64,000 bases of DNA from Pterois miles (lineage: Eukaryota; Chordata; Actinopteri; Perciformes; Scorpaenidae), in the NCBI GenBank assembly GCA_947000775.1, contig CAMQGK010000552.1, positions 3,832,001 through 3,896,000 on the forward strand. The letters run 5' to 3'. Every line of letters starts with the position of its first letter. Positions within the stretch are counted from its first letter, which is position 1. Below are positions 1-11,759 of the stretch, piece by piece. The position numbers and the translations under genes are program-made. A model generated the notes under the pieces. That model searched no databases, was not told the DNA's origin, and saw only the letters and a list, made by a program, of their open reading frames with translations.

Positions 1-1305
1 TCAGCTGAGAGGAGGGAGTTCAAAAAGATAACTGTGACTGACATCAAAAGTCCAGCCGGTAATGTCCTTTCACTGTGCTTAATGAGTCTATTAACGGCAA
101 ATGAGAGCTGGGAAGAAAATAATTAGGCCTTTAAAGTAGAACCGGTTTTAGATAAACAAGAAGAAGCAACTCAGTAACCCAAAGAGAACTAAAATTCAAA
201 CCTAACATTTCACAAACAGCAGGCCTGTGACATGTGAGCGCCTGGAGTAAATCAAACCTTGGAAGAATAACGCAGGAGACAGATAACCTGTAGGTGAAGC
301 ACGACCATCCGGAAAATTGATATTAACGTATCAGGCCTCACTCTCCATTTTCCATACCATCATTCAACAAGGGAGACTCACAAGAAAAAAAAAAAAGGGA
401 CAGATTTCAGCCTGAAGATCATAGACACGTTTTCACCGTCATGGTGGCGGGACAAAGAAGGTATCTTCTCCGACCCTGGAGCGCTACGCTCATCAATCTT
501 CAGCAGGTCATCAAATGGGCAGGGACAGAGAAGGCCAAGGCGATTGGATTCGCCAATCGTGATGGATCCACTGCTGGTTGTTGGTTGGATTTTGTTTTTG
601 GGAAGGAGATAGGGAACAATGGGACAGAGAGCTGGGATCTGAAGTCTGTGGTGTGTGAGAACAGGCATGTTTTTAGATGTTTAAAAAAGAAATGTATACG
701 TTCTCTAGTGTCTGTAGAGAAATAAGTGTGTTTCTGTTTTATGTTACATGACTGACACACACACACACACACACACACACAACACACACACGCACAACTT
801 GGCCTTTAAACAAGGTCAAGCCTGTAGCCGGGTAACAATCGCAACTCATTAACATCTGGGAAGATCCATTGCTCTGGATATTGGTTTGGACAGTCCCTCT
901 GAAGCCGATTGTCTTTAGACGTTTCAAGCCTGTCAGTTCCATCCCATACAGCCTGTAGAGTTGAGGGACATCTGCTGCACAGAAAGACAACTATATCTGT
1001 TCATACTATCCCCGCATCTCCCCTTCTCTGAGCCGTGCTCACAACAAATGCTGAATTACACCTCTGTATCAAAAAATGGATGTAGCTGTTGTAGGTACCT
1101 ATAGTTTCAGTTATGTGTAGGCTTCACCCATTGACTGACACAACCAAAAACTAGACGCCAGGGTTGTGCATTTTACATGCTAAATAACTGCCTTAATATT
1201 CTCTCACATGGGCTTCGCGGTCCAGAGCAGTAACGATGGTGGTAATGGGAAGGCTTGTAATGGAAATCACTTATTGAAATGGGGAAGAGCTAATTGGTGT
1301 AGCAT
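1..1305. other. Non-coding stretch with one (CA)n run
   Basis: No gene is supported here. Short open frames on both strands lack family resemblance and overlap one another. The only clear structure is an interrupted (AC)n microsatellite at about 755-795, which generates artificial Cys-Val reading frames on the minus strand. Confidence 0.6.
755..795. repeat. (AC)n microsatellite
   Basis: About 40 bases of alternating AC with small interruptions near the right side. It is a simple repeat of a kind abundant in fish genomes. Confidence 0.95.
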
Positions 1306-1390
1306 CAGTGATGTGCGGTCAGGACAGGCAGGGTAGGCAGTGCCTCACCGAAGCTGAAAAGAAATGCTGAGATTATATGATACCTGTATT

Positions 1391-1420
1391 TATTGTATTG
1401 TATTGTATTGTATTGTATTT
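1391..1420. repeat. (TATTG)n pentanucleotide microsatellite
   Basis: Five to six tandem copies of TATTG followed by a T-rich tract. Confidence 0.9.
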
Positions 1421-2912
1421 TTTTATTTATATTTGTAATTCTATGAATATTTTTTTTTAATTTTGAAGTTTTCATTATTCATAATTTGTCTCAGGATTCA
1501 CCTACTCTGGTAAACAGTCAGACCAGTATGCTCATTTTGCCACCAAATACTGTTCAGTGCAGGACGTTCAAGGCCACAGAGAGAGGCTGTGGTTCTAGCT
1601 ACAAACATACTGTTTATTACCAAGAAGTGAAACTCAATTGTTCGTTCCATTACAACGTCACTGCCCGCTAGCAAAGCTACCCTTCCGCCATTTTGTACTG
1701 AAAGCTACAACAGGACACCGGTAAAACGTTCGCCTACAAAGTACTGAACAAAAGTAAAACACAACCATTTCTATTCTGTTGTCATATTCAATGTCTCTAC
1801 TAACATGGCTGCTGAACAATAAAAATATTATGAATATAATACATTTCATTTCAAAATGGCATCAGCAGCTACAGCAACAACACAGGAGTTGAATCTCTTT
1901 GTTTCTCGTGGTGCCTTCAAATGAAAGTCAAACTTGTGTTAACAACATGGGAAGTCCTGTACACGATATGCGTGGCGTTCAAGCTAAGCAACAGCAATAT
2001 TAACATTACTGTCAGAGCTTAGAAGCCACAGAGGCTAACAATTTAGCAAGCTAGCAAGTGGGGAACATAATGGGGAAATGCAACGGCATAATGACAGAGG
2101 AAGGTCATATCAGTATTATACATTTTCTTCAGACATACTGTATAAAATTACCAAGAAAAACAATATATGACTAAAGTGACGATATAATGTACAATATTGA
2201 CTTCCATTCCACCATTTCTCACAATTTCAACAAACACGTCGTGAGCTTTCAGAAACTTTCTGCTTACAAGGTCGTGAACACAACACGAGGGGCACGTTCA
2301 TATGGACCCAACTTGTAAACACAGAAAACACAAACCCCATTTGAAGGCACCATATGCTCTTTGACTCCAGGTGTGCTGGGCTGCAGGCTGCTCTGTGATT
2401 GGATGGAGCTGAGTGCAAAATGCCCAATCTGTGGTTAGATGTGCACATGCATAGTTGGTTCGTACAGTGTGTTGAATCAGTGAAGCAGTAGCACGCTGCC
2501 CTCAGCATGGATATTTCTGACTTAAAAGTATTTTCAGCGCTGTCTTGTAATGAAGAAAAAGCAACTGTTGTCGCTAATGGTAAACCAACACCTGACTAGT
2601 GGATGGGGCGAAAGCTTATACAGACTTTTCAAACAGAGTTGTCCAAAAAAGACATAGCTAGCTAGCAAGAGCAAGAGTTGCATTGACACGGCTGTGGCTG
2701 AGCAGCGCAAGTTCCATATTAGTAGGCATCGGTCAAAGGTAAAGAACAAACTCATCAATGCATCTGTTACCTTGCCAACCAGGAGCTAGCCTTTCTGGGA
2801 GAGAGCAGTAATGTTAGCTGTGCCTTTCATGGAAATTATGTTCAACTGTTGCATGTGTTTTTGAATGTTTTTGAATCGAAGCTGTCGCTGAACTTATATA
2901 GTTATATATATA

Positions 2913-3260
2913 GGGGCGGCAGTAGCTCAGTCTGTAGGGAGTTGGCTTGGGAACCGGAGGGTCACCGGTTCAAGTCCCGACATGGACCAAAAAACTGAGT
3001 GTGAACTGATAGCTGGAGAGGTGCCAGTTTACCTCTTGGGCACTGCCGAGGTGCCCCTGAGCAAGGCACCAAACCCCCAACTGCTCAGGGCGCTTGTCAG
3101 GAGCAGCCCACTCACTCTGACACCTCTCCATTAATGCATGTATGTGTGTTTCAGGTCTGCATGTACCATGTATAAGTTAAAAAAAACCAACAGAGTGTAA
3201 ATTGAATTTCCCCACTGTGGGACTAATAAAGGTAGATCTTCTTCTTCTTCTTCTTCTTCT
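2913..3260 (+). mobile_element. tRNA-derived SINE with (CTT)n tail
   Basis: The head looks like a tRNA promoter. There is an A-box-like TAGCTCAGTCTGTAGGG at about 2,923 and a B-box GGTTCAAGTCC at 2,967-2,977, which are the internal RNA polymerase III signals of tRNA-derived SINEs. The body carries TGAGCAAGGCACC near 3,058, a motif I recall from a common fish SINE type. The 3' end reads GGGACTAATAAAGGTAGAT and then a (CTT)n tail. The copy is about 348 bases and looks full length. It interrupts sequence resembling a hAT transposase. It is non-autonomous and would depend on a LINE reverse transcriptase supplied elsewhere. Confidence 0.85.
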
Positions 3261-3265
3261 AAAAA

Positions 3266-3450
3266 ATGACATTCAAGCAGCATCCTTAGTTGCAGTTGAA
3301 GTGGATGAGACCACAGATAATCAGAAACAAGGCTCTTTTGGAGCTGCTTTTGAATTGAACAGAAGAGGCTTTCATCCTTGGCTCATGTTTCCAATGAAAA
3401 GGAGAAATACGCTTCACAAAAGGAAAGGGCTTCTACAGCAAAGTCATTGA
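3266..3450 (+). pseudogene. hAT-like transposase fragment (DETTD motif)
   Basis: The frame encodes a stretch ending in VAVEVDETTD (the DETTD codons lie at 3,304-3,318). That matches the block around a catalytic Asp in hAT transposases of the DUF4371 type. Only about 20 residues look family-like; the frame then runs into unrelated sequence and stops at 3,450. Upstream, the same open frame continues into the SINE tail as a run of leucines, so the apparent 82-residue protein is a SINE/transposon chimera and not a gene. The family assignment is from memory of the motif and has not been searched. Confidence 0.5.
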
Positions 3451-3480
3451 CATCTTTGTCCAGGGGGATAGGTGCATGGA

Positions 3481-4100
3481 CTTCATCTACAGATAAAGTG
3501 CCCCATTTATAAAAGTGTTTGTAGGTGTGTATGTACATTTATTTATTATAAGGCTGTACTGAATAGTTGTGTATACAATAATAGACCTACCCACCTTATC
3601 TCTGTCATAGCAAGCGGCAGTCCTCGTTTCTGTAATTGTCTCAGTCCTCAGTCCAAAAATCAAAATTTAATAAAAATAGGCAAGTATCGATGTAATAATT
3701 TCCAAAAATCACATCATATTCTGCTTCAATCCATAGAGGCATTTAGGCTAGCCTTTCAAAAACCACATTTTCATTGCAAAAAAAGCATTAACAGGGAGAG
3801 CAAATCATACATATTCCCATTTCTTTCGGGGGATGACATCATAAAATATGAGGACAGACATTCGAAGCTTCATTCAAAAATCTCAACAGAAGATTCAAAT
3901 GTCAAAAAAGACATTCTGTACAGCCTTTTTTCTAGGTGTGAATAAGCTGTTTTCCACTGACACCAAGATTTCTCTCTTTTGTCTTTATCCTGGTGGCCAT
4001 TTTGTAGGAGTGAATAAGCTTTTCGATTGGGCGCTTACACCAATCTATCTCTCTGTCTCTCTCTCTCCATCTCTCTATTTCTCACTCTCTATCTCTACAT
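3481..4100. other. Non-coding stretch, no assignable feature
   Basis: A 157-residue open frame (3,472-3,945) has low-complexity, unfamiliar sequence, no start context and no recognisable domain. It is best treated as chance. A CT-rich simple tract occupies 4,045-4,108. Confidence 0.5.
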
Positions 4101-4107
4101 CTTTATC

Positions 4108-4190
4108 TCAAATTCAAATTCAATTGGTTTTACTGGCATGTTGTAACACTGCACGTATTGCCAAAGCATATTCAAATGATGGAAAGTTAA
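4108..4190 (+). repeat. Dispersed repeat fragment, possible retroelement 3' tail
   Basis: The sequence includes AATTCAATTGGTTTTACTGG followed shortly by TATTGCCAAAGCATA. I recall this pairing in many fish repeats that carry a retroelement 3' tail. The fragment follows a CT-rich tract. No open frame is present. Confidence 0.4.
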
Positions 4191-4209
4191 CAATTACATT
4201 TTATTAACA

Positions 4210-5198
4210 TTAGGGATGTTATGTTATACTGCAGCTGGTGCAGCGCTGCATGCAAGGCACAAATGTTATCGGTTAACGGTTAAGAATGTGTTAATGAGGG
4301 CCTGTTACCGGATAAGCAGATTTTTGAAAATTTGCATCCCTAGTGGTATAAGAGAGAAAAGCAGCGCTACGACTGCTAACGTAGCACAAACCCACACAGG
4401 GTTGTCAGACAATCGCTCAAGTTACGTCGGGCAGAAACAGCTGACAGCCTGCTAAACTAAACTACGTGTGCGGGGGAGAAAGAGGCCGCATGTCCGCGAC
4501 ACTACATGCAGCGCCGTGGTTGCTAAAGTAACGCTCCCGGACGGGTGAACTGGGGACGCAGTTGTCTGCTGTGCTCATACACTGCAGCCGGCGCCTCTCT
4601 ACATGCGAGTCACTAATCCTAATTACCTCCGCCAAGGAGGTTATGTTTTTGCCGGCGTTTATCTGTCTGTTTGTTTGTGTTCAAGATAACTCACAAACTT
4701 ATGGACGGATTTTGATGAAATTTTCAGGGTGTGTCGAAAATGTGAAAAGGAAGAACTGATATAATTTTAGGGGTGATCTGGAAGAAATCCTGGATTCTGG
4801 ATCACTTTGAAATTTTCGTTAACATTGGGGTCAATGGGACCCAAAAAAATGTTTCTCAATATCTCTGGTAATAGTTGCCCAAAGCTCATGAAATTTGACT
4901 CAGGGATTTACAATGTGTACTTCTATCAAATCCCAAAGGATGGCGGATTTTATAGCAATTTATATAAAAGATGGTGGTACTCACATACATTTTGGCCAAA
5001 TGTATTGTGAGTTTTATGTTGTGTCTTGTTTATATGTGCTATGTTTGCCACTGATATAAAATTCTTTTTAAAAAATGTAGGATTTTTATTTTGGAGCGAA
5101 TTACAATATGGGGGGGGAACTATGGTGCTTGGTGGAGGTCTGTGCTCTCCAAGTGCTATTCTAGTTACATTTTCTTTTTTTCAGAATTAGCATCCCCA
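4210..5198 (-). mobile_element. Non-autonomous DNA element with GCATCC-type ends (family G), interrupted
   Basis: Reverse-complemented, 4,343-4,620 matches 11,380-11,640 along most of its length, including shared blocks such as TAGTTTAGTTTAGCAGG and TTTGTGCTA. The right end (5,183-5,197) reads AGAATTAGCATCCCC, close to the family end TTAGCATCCCT seen at 36,260. A second partial copy, 4,210-4,343, lies head-to-tail with its own GCATCCCT end. A separate inverted-repeat element occupies 4,622-5,166. Internal GATTAGTG(A/C)CTC sequence next to that insertion also occurs uninterrupted at 11,360, which shows the nesting. No transposase is seen; a hAT origin is only a guess. Confidence 0.6.
4622..5166 (+). 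mobile_element. 0.5 kb inverted-repeat element (CCTCCGCCAAG ends)
   Basis: The ends form terminal inverted repeats: CCTCCGCCAAG at 4,626 and CTTGGTGGAGG at 5,128-5,138. The interior contains a phrase coding for 'YGRILMKFSG' within a 65-residue frame. I recall similar sequence in many marine animal repeats. No transposase is encoded, so this is a MITE-like, non-autonomous element. It sits inside the family G element. Confidence 0.65.
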
Positions 5199-7700
5199 GT
5201 TAACATCAATAAAATAAACTAAAAATCATAAAGCTCCACAAGTCAAAATTTGTTGGAAAATGAATATCAACAGGAAACAAAGCAAACCAACAAACAATCG
5301 GTGCAGGTGACTGTCACTGTCTCTCAGTTTATGGCAGGCAGCTACATCGACTGCTGCCAGCTCACAGCTCTTAGCATTCTGCCCCACTACAGCGGCTAAT
5401 TTCTCGTCATCTGAGAGCTTTAGAAAACTTTTGCCTCTTAAATTATTTTTACCATATGACATGTCTGTATATTGGTAATATCCAATTTCCTTCCTTTCCT
5501 TGCTGTACTAATTCATTTTTACGCTGTCTTGGCTCTAACCCTTGTTTTTGCTATCCCATTTTTTCTGATCATTGTCATTGGATTTGTTGTCCAATACTGT
5601 TTTCACAGTTTCACAGCTTCCAGTAAAAACTTTAAAGGCCAACTGCTGTCTTCAAACTTTATTGAATGTGTGTTTAGCTCGCTGCATAGCTGTGCTCCCA
5701 CACTCGTAGTGAGGGCAGAAGACAGAAAGATACACAGAGCGTATTACTGACTTTTGTGTTAAATATACCCAGGAAGCCAATACTAACCTACCACGGCTCC
5801 CATTTCTCTCAAAAAAAGTTTTTTGTTCTTTGAAAAATATTATAGATAGACATGAGGTTGGTGTTCTGTGCTGCTGGTTTGCAGTTTAATAACCAGACTT
5901 TCCCAATTAATTCTCAGGCTTCTTTTCTTTTCAAACATTCAACGACCAACTGGTATGCCGGGCCCCTGGGCATGACCATCACACTTCAGTGCGTATGTAT
6001 AAATCAGCATTCACAAAGCAACAACCATCTTTTGAGTTCGATGTAGATCCATTCAAGCAGGACTCATGTCTTCATGCAGAGTGGCTCTTTACGCAGATGA
6101 GGGAAAGGAAAGACTAAATCGTCGAGAAGCGAGATACAAGGAGGGTTAAAGGGGTCATAAGACATGAACATAGTGAAACGGCGTAGACAGGCACTGTCAC
6201 AGCCAGCCCCGGGTAGGGAATGTGTGTGTATGTGTGGCAGTGGTGGGGTTGACTGCTGTGAGTAATGGCTCCTGTCTGACAGGGCCTTGGGAAATGGAGT
6301 CGAAGCGATCGATACGTTATAATGTTAACAACGATCCCTCCTCCCATTGTGCTGCCCGAGACAAATCTATTAAAGATCCATCCCATCCCGTCGTCACCAT
6401 CCACTGCCAAAAGCATACAGAAAGAAAAAGAGTGAGAGAAAAGGAAAAGAGGGGGAAATGAGAGCTCGGGTTTGCTGCTATGCTTCAAAGCTGCTCTTCA
6501 GAATTGCAGCTCGCATTGTCAGAAAATGTTCCACATTCAGTGACTAACCTTTTTTTTTAGTCTGGCATGCATTTGCTTTGGTCGATTTGCAGCTCGATGG
6601 AATGCATCTCGCAGTGTAGTGATCCCCTTGCCGCCACATTGATTACCCATTAACGAAGGAATATCGACAAACAAATTTTGACGTCTGAAATCATTTGTGA
6701 AAAGGTGTTTGGATGGCACTTCTCACAAACACCAAGTGTGTTTAAAAGTAATCCTTTTGAGGATAGGGGAGGATTTTGTTCAAAATGACTTAATTGTACA
6801 TCTTGGGGACAAAAGCTTGAAACATGTTTGGATAAGTTCTCTGGTGACTTTTAATGGTCGAGGGAGTAGAAGCGCTATAGAAAGTTGCCATCGTCTCATG
6901 GAGTTTTGAAAGTGCTGGCTTTAACAGTTCAGCCTGTCATGTACCTCCCCAGAGAAAGTCGAGCAGGGAAACATTTGTCGTTTTTTTCTCTCCAGGGGCT
7001 TCGTGTATGTGTGTTTGTGAGTGTGCAATCTGAGTGGCCCCTCAGACCAGGATGAGCAGCGAGCGGTGACGACAGCTAGCGTCAACCATGTCTGATGTGC
7101 CACATGTGGAATTTTCATTACAGAGGAAAGTCAAACAGGCGCACATGCGTGCATGCAACGCCATCTGCATGACAAGGATGAATGGGGGCAGATATGGTCA
7201 GCTGAGGTTGGGCAAAGTCTCAGCTGCCCCGGGAACCTCCCGCTTTCCACCACCACCCACACACCCTGATGTTTATGTGTTTTTCCCAAAGTGCACAGAG
7301 AGGATAGAGGTTGCATTAACGGCGAGTCGCGTCAGAGAACCTTGGTCACCTTCTCCCTAACCCTGCTCCTATGTTATAGAACAAGCTGTGACCCATGAAG
7401 TAAAAGCATGCACACAAACACCTAAACATGTTGATACACTGGATACAAATAGGTCTCCACTCTCACCCCCATGTAATCAGGGGCCTTGCAGAACCCCTGC
7501 AGCCCCAGCAACTGTACATTCTGAGGCTTTACGATCTTGACCTCATATGTAAGTGCCACAGAGTTGCATGGAAGGGATCAGCTTAAGTGAAAGGGCCCCC
7601 ACTCGTCCTTCCTGCTACGACCCCCCAAGCTGTGGACACAGATCAAGTTGCCCCCCCCCCCCCACCTTCTCCAGATGTGAGTCAGAGGGGGGTTCCTGAG
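5199..7700. other. Non-coding stretch, no supported gene
   Basis: Open frames up to 124 residues occur but none shows a recognisable domain, and several overlap on opposite strands. The parts 5,230-5,460 and 5,620-5,800 look like eroded repeat sequence but I cannot name a family. 6,060-7,600 appears single-copy. A short poly-C tract lies at about 7,651-7,661. Confidence 0.5.
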
Positions 7701-7709
7701 GCTTCAGTA

Positions 7710-7710
<1 letters not shown>

Positions 7711-7767
<57 letters not shown>
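7711..7767. repeat. Long (TG)n microsatellite
   Basis: 57 bases of uninterrupted TG. Alternating purine-pyrimidine runs of this length can adopt Z-DNA and are highly length-variable. Confidence 0.97.
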
Positions 7768-7769
<2 letters not shown>

Positions 7770-8713
7770 GGCACACTCCAGTGTCGGCAATGTCACACCC
7801 CCTGGCACCCCCCCGGCCCTGACGCCACCGACCTGTCAGTGAGATGGATAGGCCTGCAATGCCGATGTAATGTTAGGGTGGGGGGTGAGATGCATATGTG
7901 TGGATCCTCTTGCTCTCTGTGACACCCTTGCTTTCCTGTAACAAGCACCCCTTTGGTAGCTTTGGTCCCCAGGGATAGCACAGTCCTTTGACTCCTTTTT
8001 TCCAATTCAACCTCATCGGTCCCTCATCTCCGAGGTCTTTATTAACAGCTTTATTTTAAGACCTGTGTCCAGACGGCGCTATCCGTGTCAGCATCCCTCC
8101 ACATGCAGAAAAGTTACCACCGGTGGCGTTGTCTATTCTCCAATGGTCAGACACTACGTTGGATTCAGATCAAACGAGGTCTGGGTGTTACGACAGCGTG
8201 TCTACACCCATGCTGTTTATAACTTCATTCACACATCTGTTTTCTTTATTGATTGCCCTGCTCAAATTTTAATACCAGGTCCAAATGTAGCAAGGATTGT
8301 ATTTCTTGTTATGAGTGGCCAGCTTATCAGATTTTCTCCTTACATTGACGGTGTCAAACACTGAAGCATCAGTTGAGCACTGGGCAGGCAATAAGTCAAT
8401 AGGAAGACCAAACTGGTAACACTTACAAACCTTTTACCCCCTCCTCTGCCATTTGAATATTTAATATGATGGTGTCTGGTGTTGTGAATCTCAAGATGGC
8501 TGCTGAGGAGGGCCTGTCATTACTTAGCATGTGCCAAGTCCTTTCTAATACAGGATTGGGTTTGCACGTCAGCGGGTGTAAATTTATGTTCAAGGCACAG
8601 AGTCGTGGTCAAATTCCAATCAATAAAGCATCACCAGGAGGTTAGAGCATTGATCTTTTCCAGGAATCAATGTCCCTATCCTTAACCATTTAAGTGGGTT
8701 TATATATATATAT
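7768..8713. other. Non-coding stretch, no supported feature
   Basis: Apart from short G-rich and T-rich patches I see no gene or repeat. The 99-residue open frame at 8,065-8,364 is not recognisable and has no splice context that would make it an exon. Confidence 0.5.
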
Positions 8714-9090
8714 GCATTTAGCATAAAAATATGCTCAAATCATAACAACATGGCAAAGTGCAGCCCAACAGGTGTACTGACTATCATATAGTGGGCATGT
8801 CTGTAAAGGGGTTGAAGTGGGTACCCATAGAGCCCATTTTCATTCACGTATCTTGAGGTCAGAAGTCAATGGACCCCTTTGAAATGGCCATGACAGTTTT
8901 TTCTTGCCAAAATTTAGTGTACGTTTGGAGCATTATTTAGCCTCCTTCACAACAAGCTAGTATGACATGGTTGGTATCAATCGATTCCTTGGGTTTTCTA
9001 TCTTCACCCTAGATCGAAGAGATTGATATCGCAAGTTGCATTAATGCATTAAAGAAATTAGTGGCTTTAAAAGGAATTTAACAGCCTTAA
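8714..9090 (+). mobile_element. Family P dispersed repeat, partial copy
   Basis: The sequence runs from GCATTTAGCATAAAAATATG through CTTGAGGTCAGAAGTCAATG, GACCCCTTTGAAATGGCCAT and CAACAAGCTAGTATGACATG to a decayed end ACAGCCTTAA. It aligns by eye with 17,140-17,603 over its whole length. I recognise this as a very common dispersed repeat of percomorph fishes with AGGGCTGTCA ends. It has no coding capacity; the left part of the element is missing here. Confidence 0.75.
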
Positions 9091-9099
9091 TAAAAGCTC

Positions 9100-9310
9100 T
9101 ACACATAACAAACAGCAATATCCATCTGAGACTAACAAATAATGGTTATTGTTGTTGATTATGAATAATAAATACTGTTGTGGGATTATTCCTTATTTCA
9201 AAAGCTATTTATACACTATGATTACATATACATAAAAAAAGTAAAAAAAAAAAAAAAACAACCTCTAAGCATTTGAGTAATGATGAGCTTCAAAATATTT
9301 GGATCAGCCC
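9100..9310 (+). repeat. Family F dispersed repeat, copy 1
   Basis: Blocks ATATCCATCTGAGA, ATACTGTTGTGGGATT and the ending ATCAGCCC are shared in the same order with 20,478-20,690. The copy abuts the preceding family P copy and is followed directly by the TATC microsatellite. No open frame. Confidence 0.55.
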
Positions 9311-9312
9311 TT

Positions 9313-9483
9313 GTATGTATATATCTATATCTATCTATCTATATATCTGTATCTATCTATCTATCTATCTATCTTTATATCTATCTTTATATCTATATCT
9401 ATCTATCTATCATATATATATATATATATATATATATAGATAGATAGATAGATAGATAGATATATAGATATAGAGATATATAC
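9313..9483. repeat. TATC / AT / GATA inverted compound microsatellite
   Basis: The left half is (TATC)n with TATATC variants (9,313-9,411), the centre is (AT)n (about 9,412-9,438), and the right half is (GATA)n (9,439-9,483). Because GATA is the complement of TATC, the two arms are inverted repeats and the block can fold into a long hairpin or cruciform. Confidence 0.95.
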
Positions 9484-9798
9484 ATCATTTATTTTTGGAA
9501 ATGTGGACCAGTGACAAAACATCAATCGAGCTTTTGCCATTGTCATTTAAGCAGCACTAGATATTATGTTTTGTAATCATTCTGTCCCTCCTTGTAGCGT
9601 GTCAGGGGGCATTAATGAAAACTGTGCTTGTGCTGCGGTCTAGAGTTTTGGTACGGAAGAGTTGCTCATGGCCTTTACTGATCATCTTTCCATAAAACAA
9701 ATTATTCTGAGGACTTTTAGAGTGCATTCCACCCTGTAGCGAGGCCAAACCCCCCCCCCCCACGCCAGGAAGACGAGACATGCCACAAGATGCTGCAT

Positions 9799-9826
9799 CC
9801 ACACACACACACACACACACACACAC
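9799..9826. repeat. (CA)n microsatellite
   Basis: About 28 bases of CA. Confidence 0.95.
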
Positions 9827-10203
9827 GCATACACATGTTCGAACACACGCAAGGAAGATGTCCAGACAGACGAATGCCCTCAGACAGATAGATTTGCACA
9901 CACAGAGCCAACAACATTCTCGGCAAACCCCAACACACAAACAGTCACACAGCCTCTCAGTGGATATAACCTAACCCCTGTACCCTGTCACATAGCTCCC
10001 ACATAGCAGAGCGAGCCCAATGAGTGTACGCTGCGATTAAATTAATGCTCATGTGCAGCCGGGGGTCTATGGGAAGCACTGTAAAGCATGCAAAGCTCTG
10101 TGAATACACACATTCACCCAAAACACCAACCAGAAGATAGTCACCCACTCAGACAAATACACTCGTGGACAGACAAATGTACCCACACAGTACACATTCC
10201 TTT

Positions 10204-10222
10204 TATATATATATATATATAT
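10204..10222. repeat. (TA)n microsatellite
   Basis: About 19 bases of alternating TA. Confidence 0.9.
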
Positions 10223-11287
10223 GCACACATGCTCAAGGGATATGCTTTCTCCTAGGGTGAATCTGCTGAGTGAGATGCACATATATCAGCATATGCTCTC
10301 TGGGTGTCACAGACAGAAGTCAAAGGACGATTTTGGCATATTTGTGAGCAACATGGTTGAAAAATGTGGTTACAGTGTGTCCAACAAGACAGGTGTGGCT
10401 GTCTAGCAAACTGCTGTGCTTCTCAGTGTGTCACACACCCACTTCGCAGTGGAGAATCAAAGTTAAAGTAAAGACATAATGTGGTTTATAACCAGCCCCT
10501 GATTAACTGTTTGGATTGTGTCTGTCCCTCAAGAGGCAGTAGCAGGACAGGTGGGCACTGTGCTAAGAATAGGACATGAAATATTACCATGCTGAGTGCA
10601 CACACATGTGCGAGGAATCACACATGTATGAACACAAACACACACACGGGCCTGGGTCTTTTAAAATGCATCTTTGCACCCGTGGTAAACAAGGCCACAT
10701 GCACTCAGGAGATACTGTTACACGCGTATTGGAATTAAATTAGCCATCGCTATCTCATTTCTCCAAAGAGCAGCAGGGCCCCATCTGTAAACATCAGACG
10801 GCCTCTCTACAAAGACCTGTTGGCTCTCATTGTTTAAAGCCACCCCACCACCACCACTACCACCACCTCCTCCTCCCAAACCCCAACTCAATAAGCACTC
10901 ACTGTGTTTATAAAGAACGCATTTTCATTAACTGTTGCAAATTGCATTTTAATCAATGAGGCTCATTTCATTGAAGAAATGGTTTGATTGGTCTGAGATT
11001 GGCATTTAGTTACCACCATGCACAAGGCAGCAGGGAAGCAGGAGCGAGAGATTATGAAAGCTGTTTTTTCTTGTTCCTTTTTTTCCCCTTTTCTCTGTCA
11101 CACTGATGCAAATTAGCAGAGATACAGGAATCTCAATGATGGCTCAGAGCTTCTGAAACTCTATGCAGACTTGATTCCATACAACCTTTTTTATTTCTTT
11201 TCAATCTCTCATCTTTGACAAGTTGAAAGATTGATTACTGAATTGTACTATACTTTGCACCAACACAGAACCCATTTTCTGTGTGCA

Positions 11288-11700
11288 GTAGGGATGCTAT
11301 TTTTGAAAAGCGATAACAGACCCTCGTAAACTGATTATTAACCGTTAACCATCAAGATTAGTGCCTCACATGCAACGATGCAGTGTGTATGAGCACAACA
11401 GACAACCGAGTCCTCAGTTCATCCATCTGGAAGCGTTACAGTAGCAGCCACAGTGCTGCATCTAGTGTCATGGACATGCAGCCACTTTCCCAGTGAAAGT
11501 CTCCATTGTACTTTTAGTTTAGTTTAGCAGGTTGTCAGCTGTGTGTCTGCCAGGTGTAACGATAGCAAGCGTCCTACATACAGTGTGTGTGTTTGTGCTA
11601 TGTTAGCAGTTCTAGCTCTCCTGCCACACACATACAGTCTGTCAGCACGGTGTAACTTCAGCAAGTTTCCGACAGACCGTGTGTGTGTATGTTTGTGGCG
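11288..11700 (+). mobile_element. Family G element, second copy (left-end containing)
   Basis: Begins at a terminal TAGGGATGCTA and continues through ATTAACCGTTAACCATCAAG. Reverse-complementing 4,210-4,343 and 4,343-4,620 reproduces most of this sequence in order. The right part fades out before the family D copy that starts near 11,760. Non-coding, non-autonomous. Confidence 0.6.
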
Positions 11701-11759
11701 TTGGTGAGTGGCATTATAGCTGTGATATAGGATGGTGAATAAATGCTATGAGGCTACGA

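Larger units (their letters stand above)
1310..3480 (+). mobile_element. Decayed hAT-like transposon region, with a SINE nested in it
   Basis: The left boundary is suggested by CAGTGATGTGCGGTCAGG near 1,310, which resembles the end of a dispersed fish DNA transposon. A hAT-transposase-like peptide lies at 3,266-3,330, downstream of a nested SINE (2,913-3,260). I could not find a matching right terminal repeat or target-site duplication, so the right limit is a guess and the two parts may belong to different insertions. The interior contains no long open frame, so any transposase is inactive. Confidence 0.4.
9484..11287. other. Non-coding stretch with simple repeats
   Basis: Contains poly-C near 9,751-9,760, (CA)n at 9,799-9,826 and (TA)n at 10,204-10,222. 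The open frames here are readings of those repeats. 10,700-11,280 is AT-rich, looks single-copy and has short stretches such as TTCATTAACTG and TTTTAATCAATGAGG; nothing can be assigned. Confidence 0.55.

Noticed and set aside
2923..2977. Possible tRNA gene
   Set aside because: A and B boxes are present but the cloverleaf is not intact, and the sequence continues into a SINE body and tail.
3472..3945. 157-residue plus-strand frame
   Set aside because: The sequence is low-information with no recognised domain, in a repeat-derived neighbourhood.
9602..9940. Cys-rich minus-strand frame of 112 residues
   Set aside because: The cysteines come from the (CA)n microsatellite read on the opposite strand.
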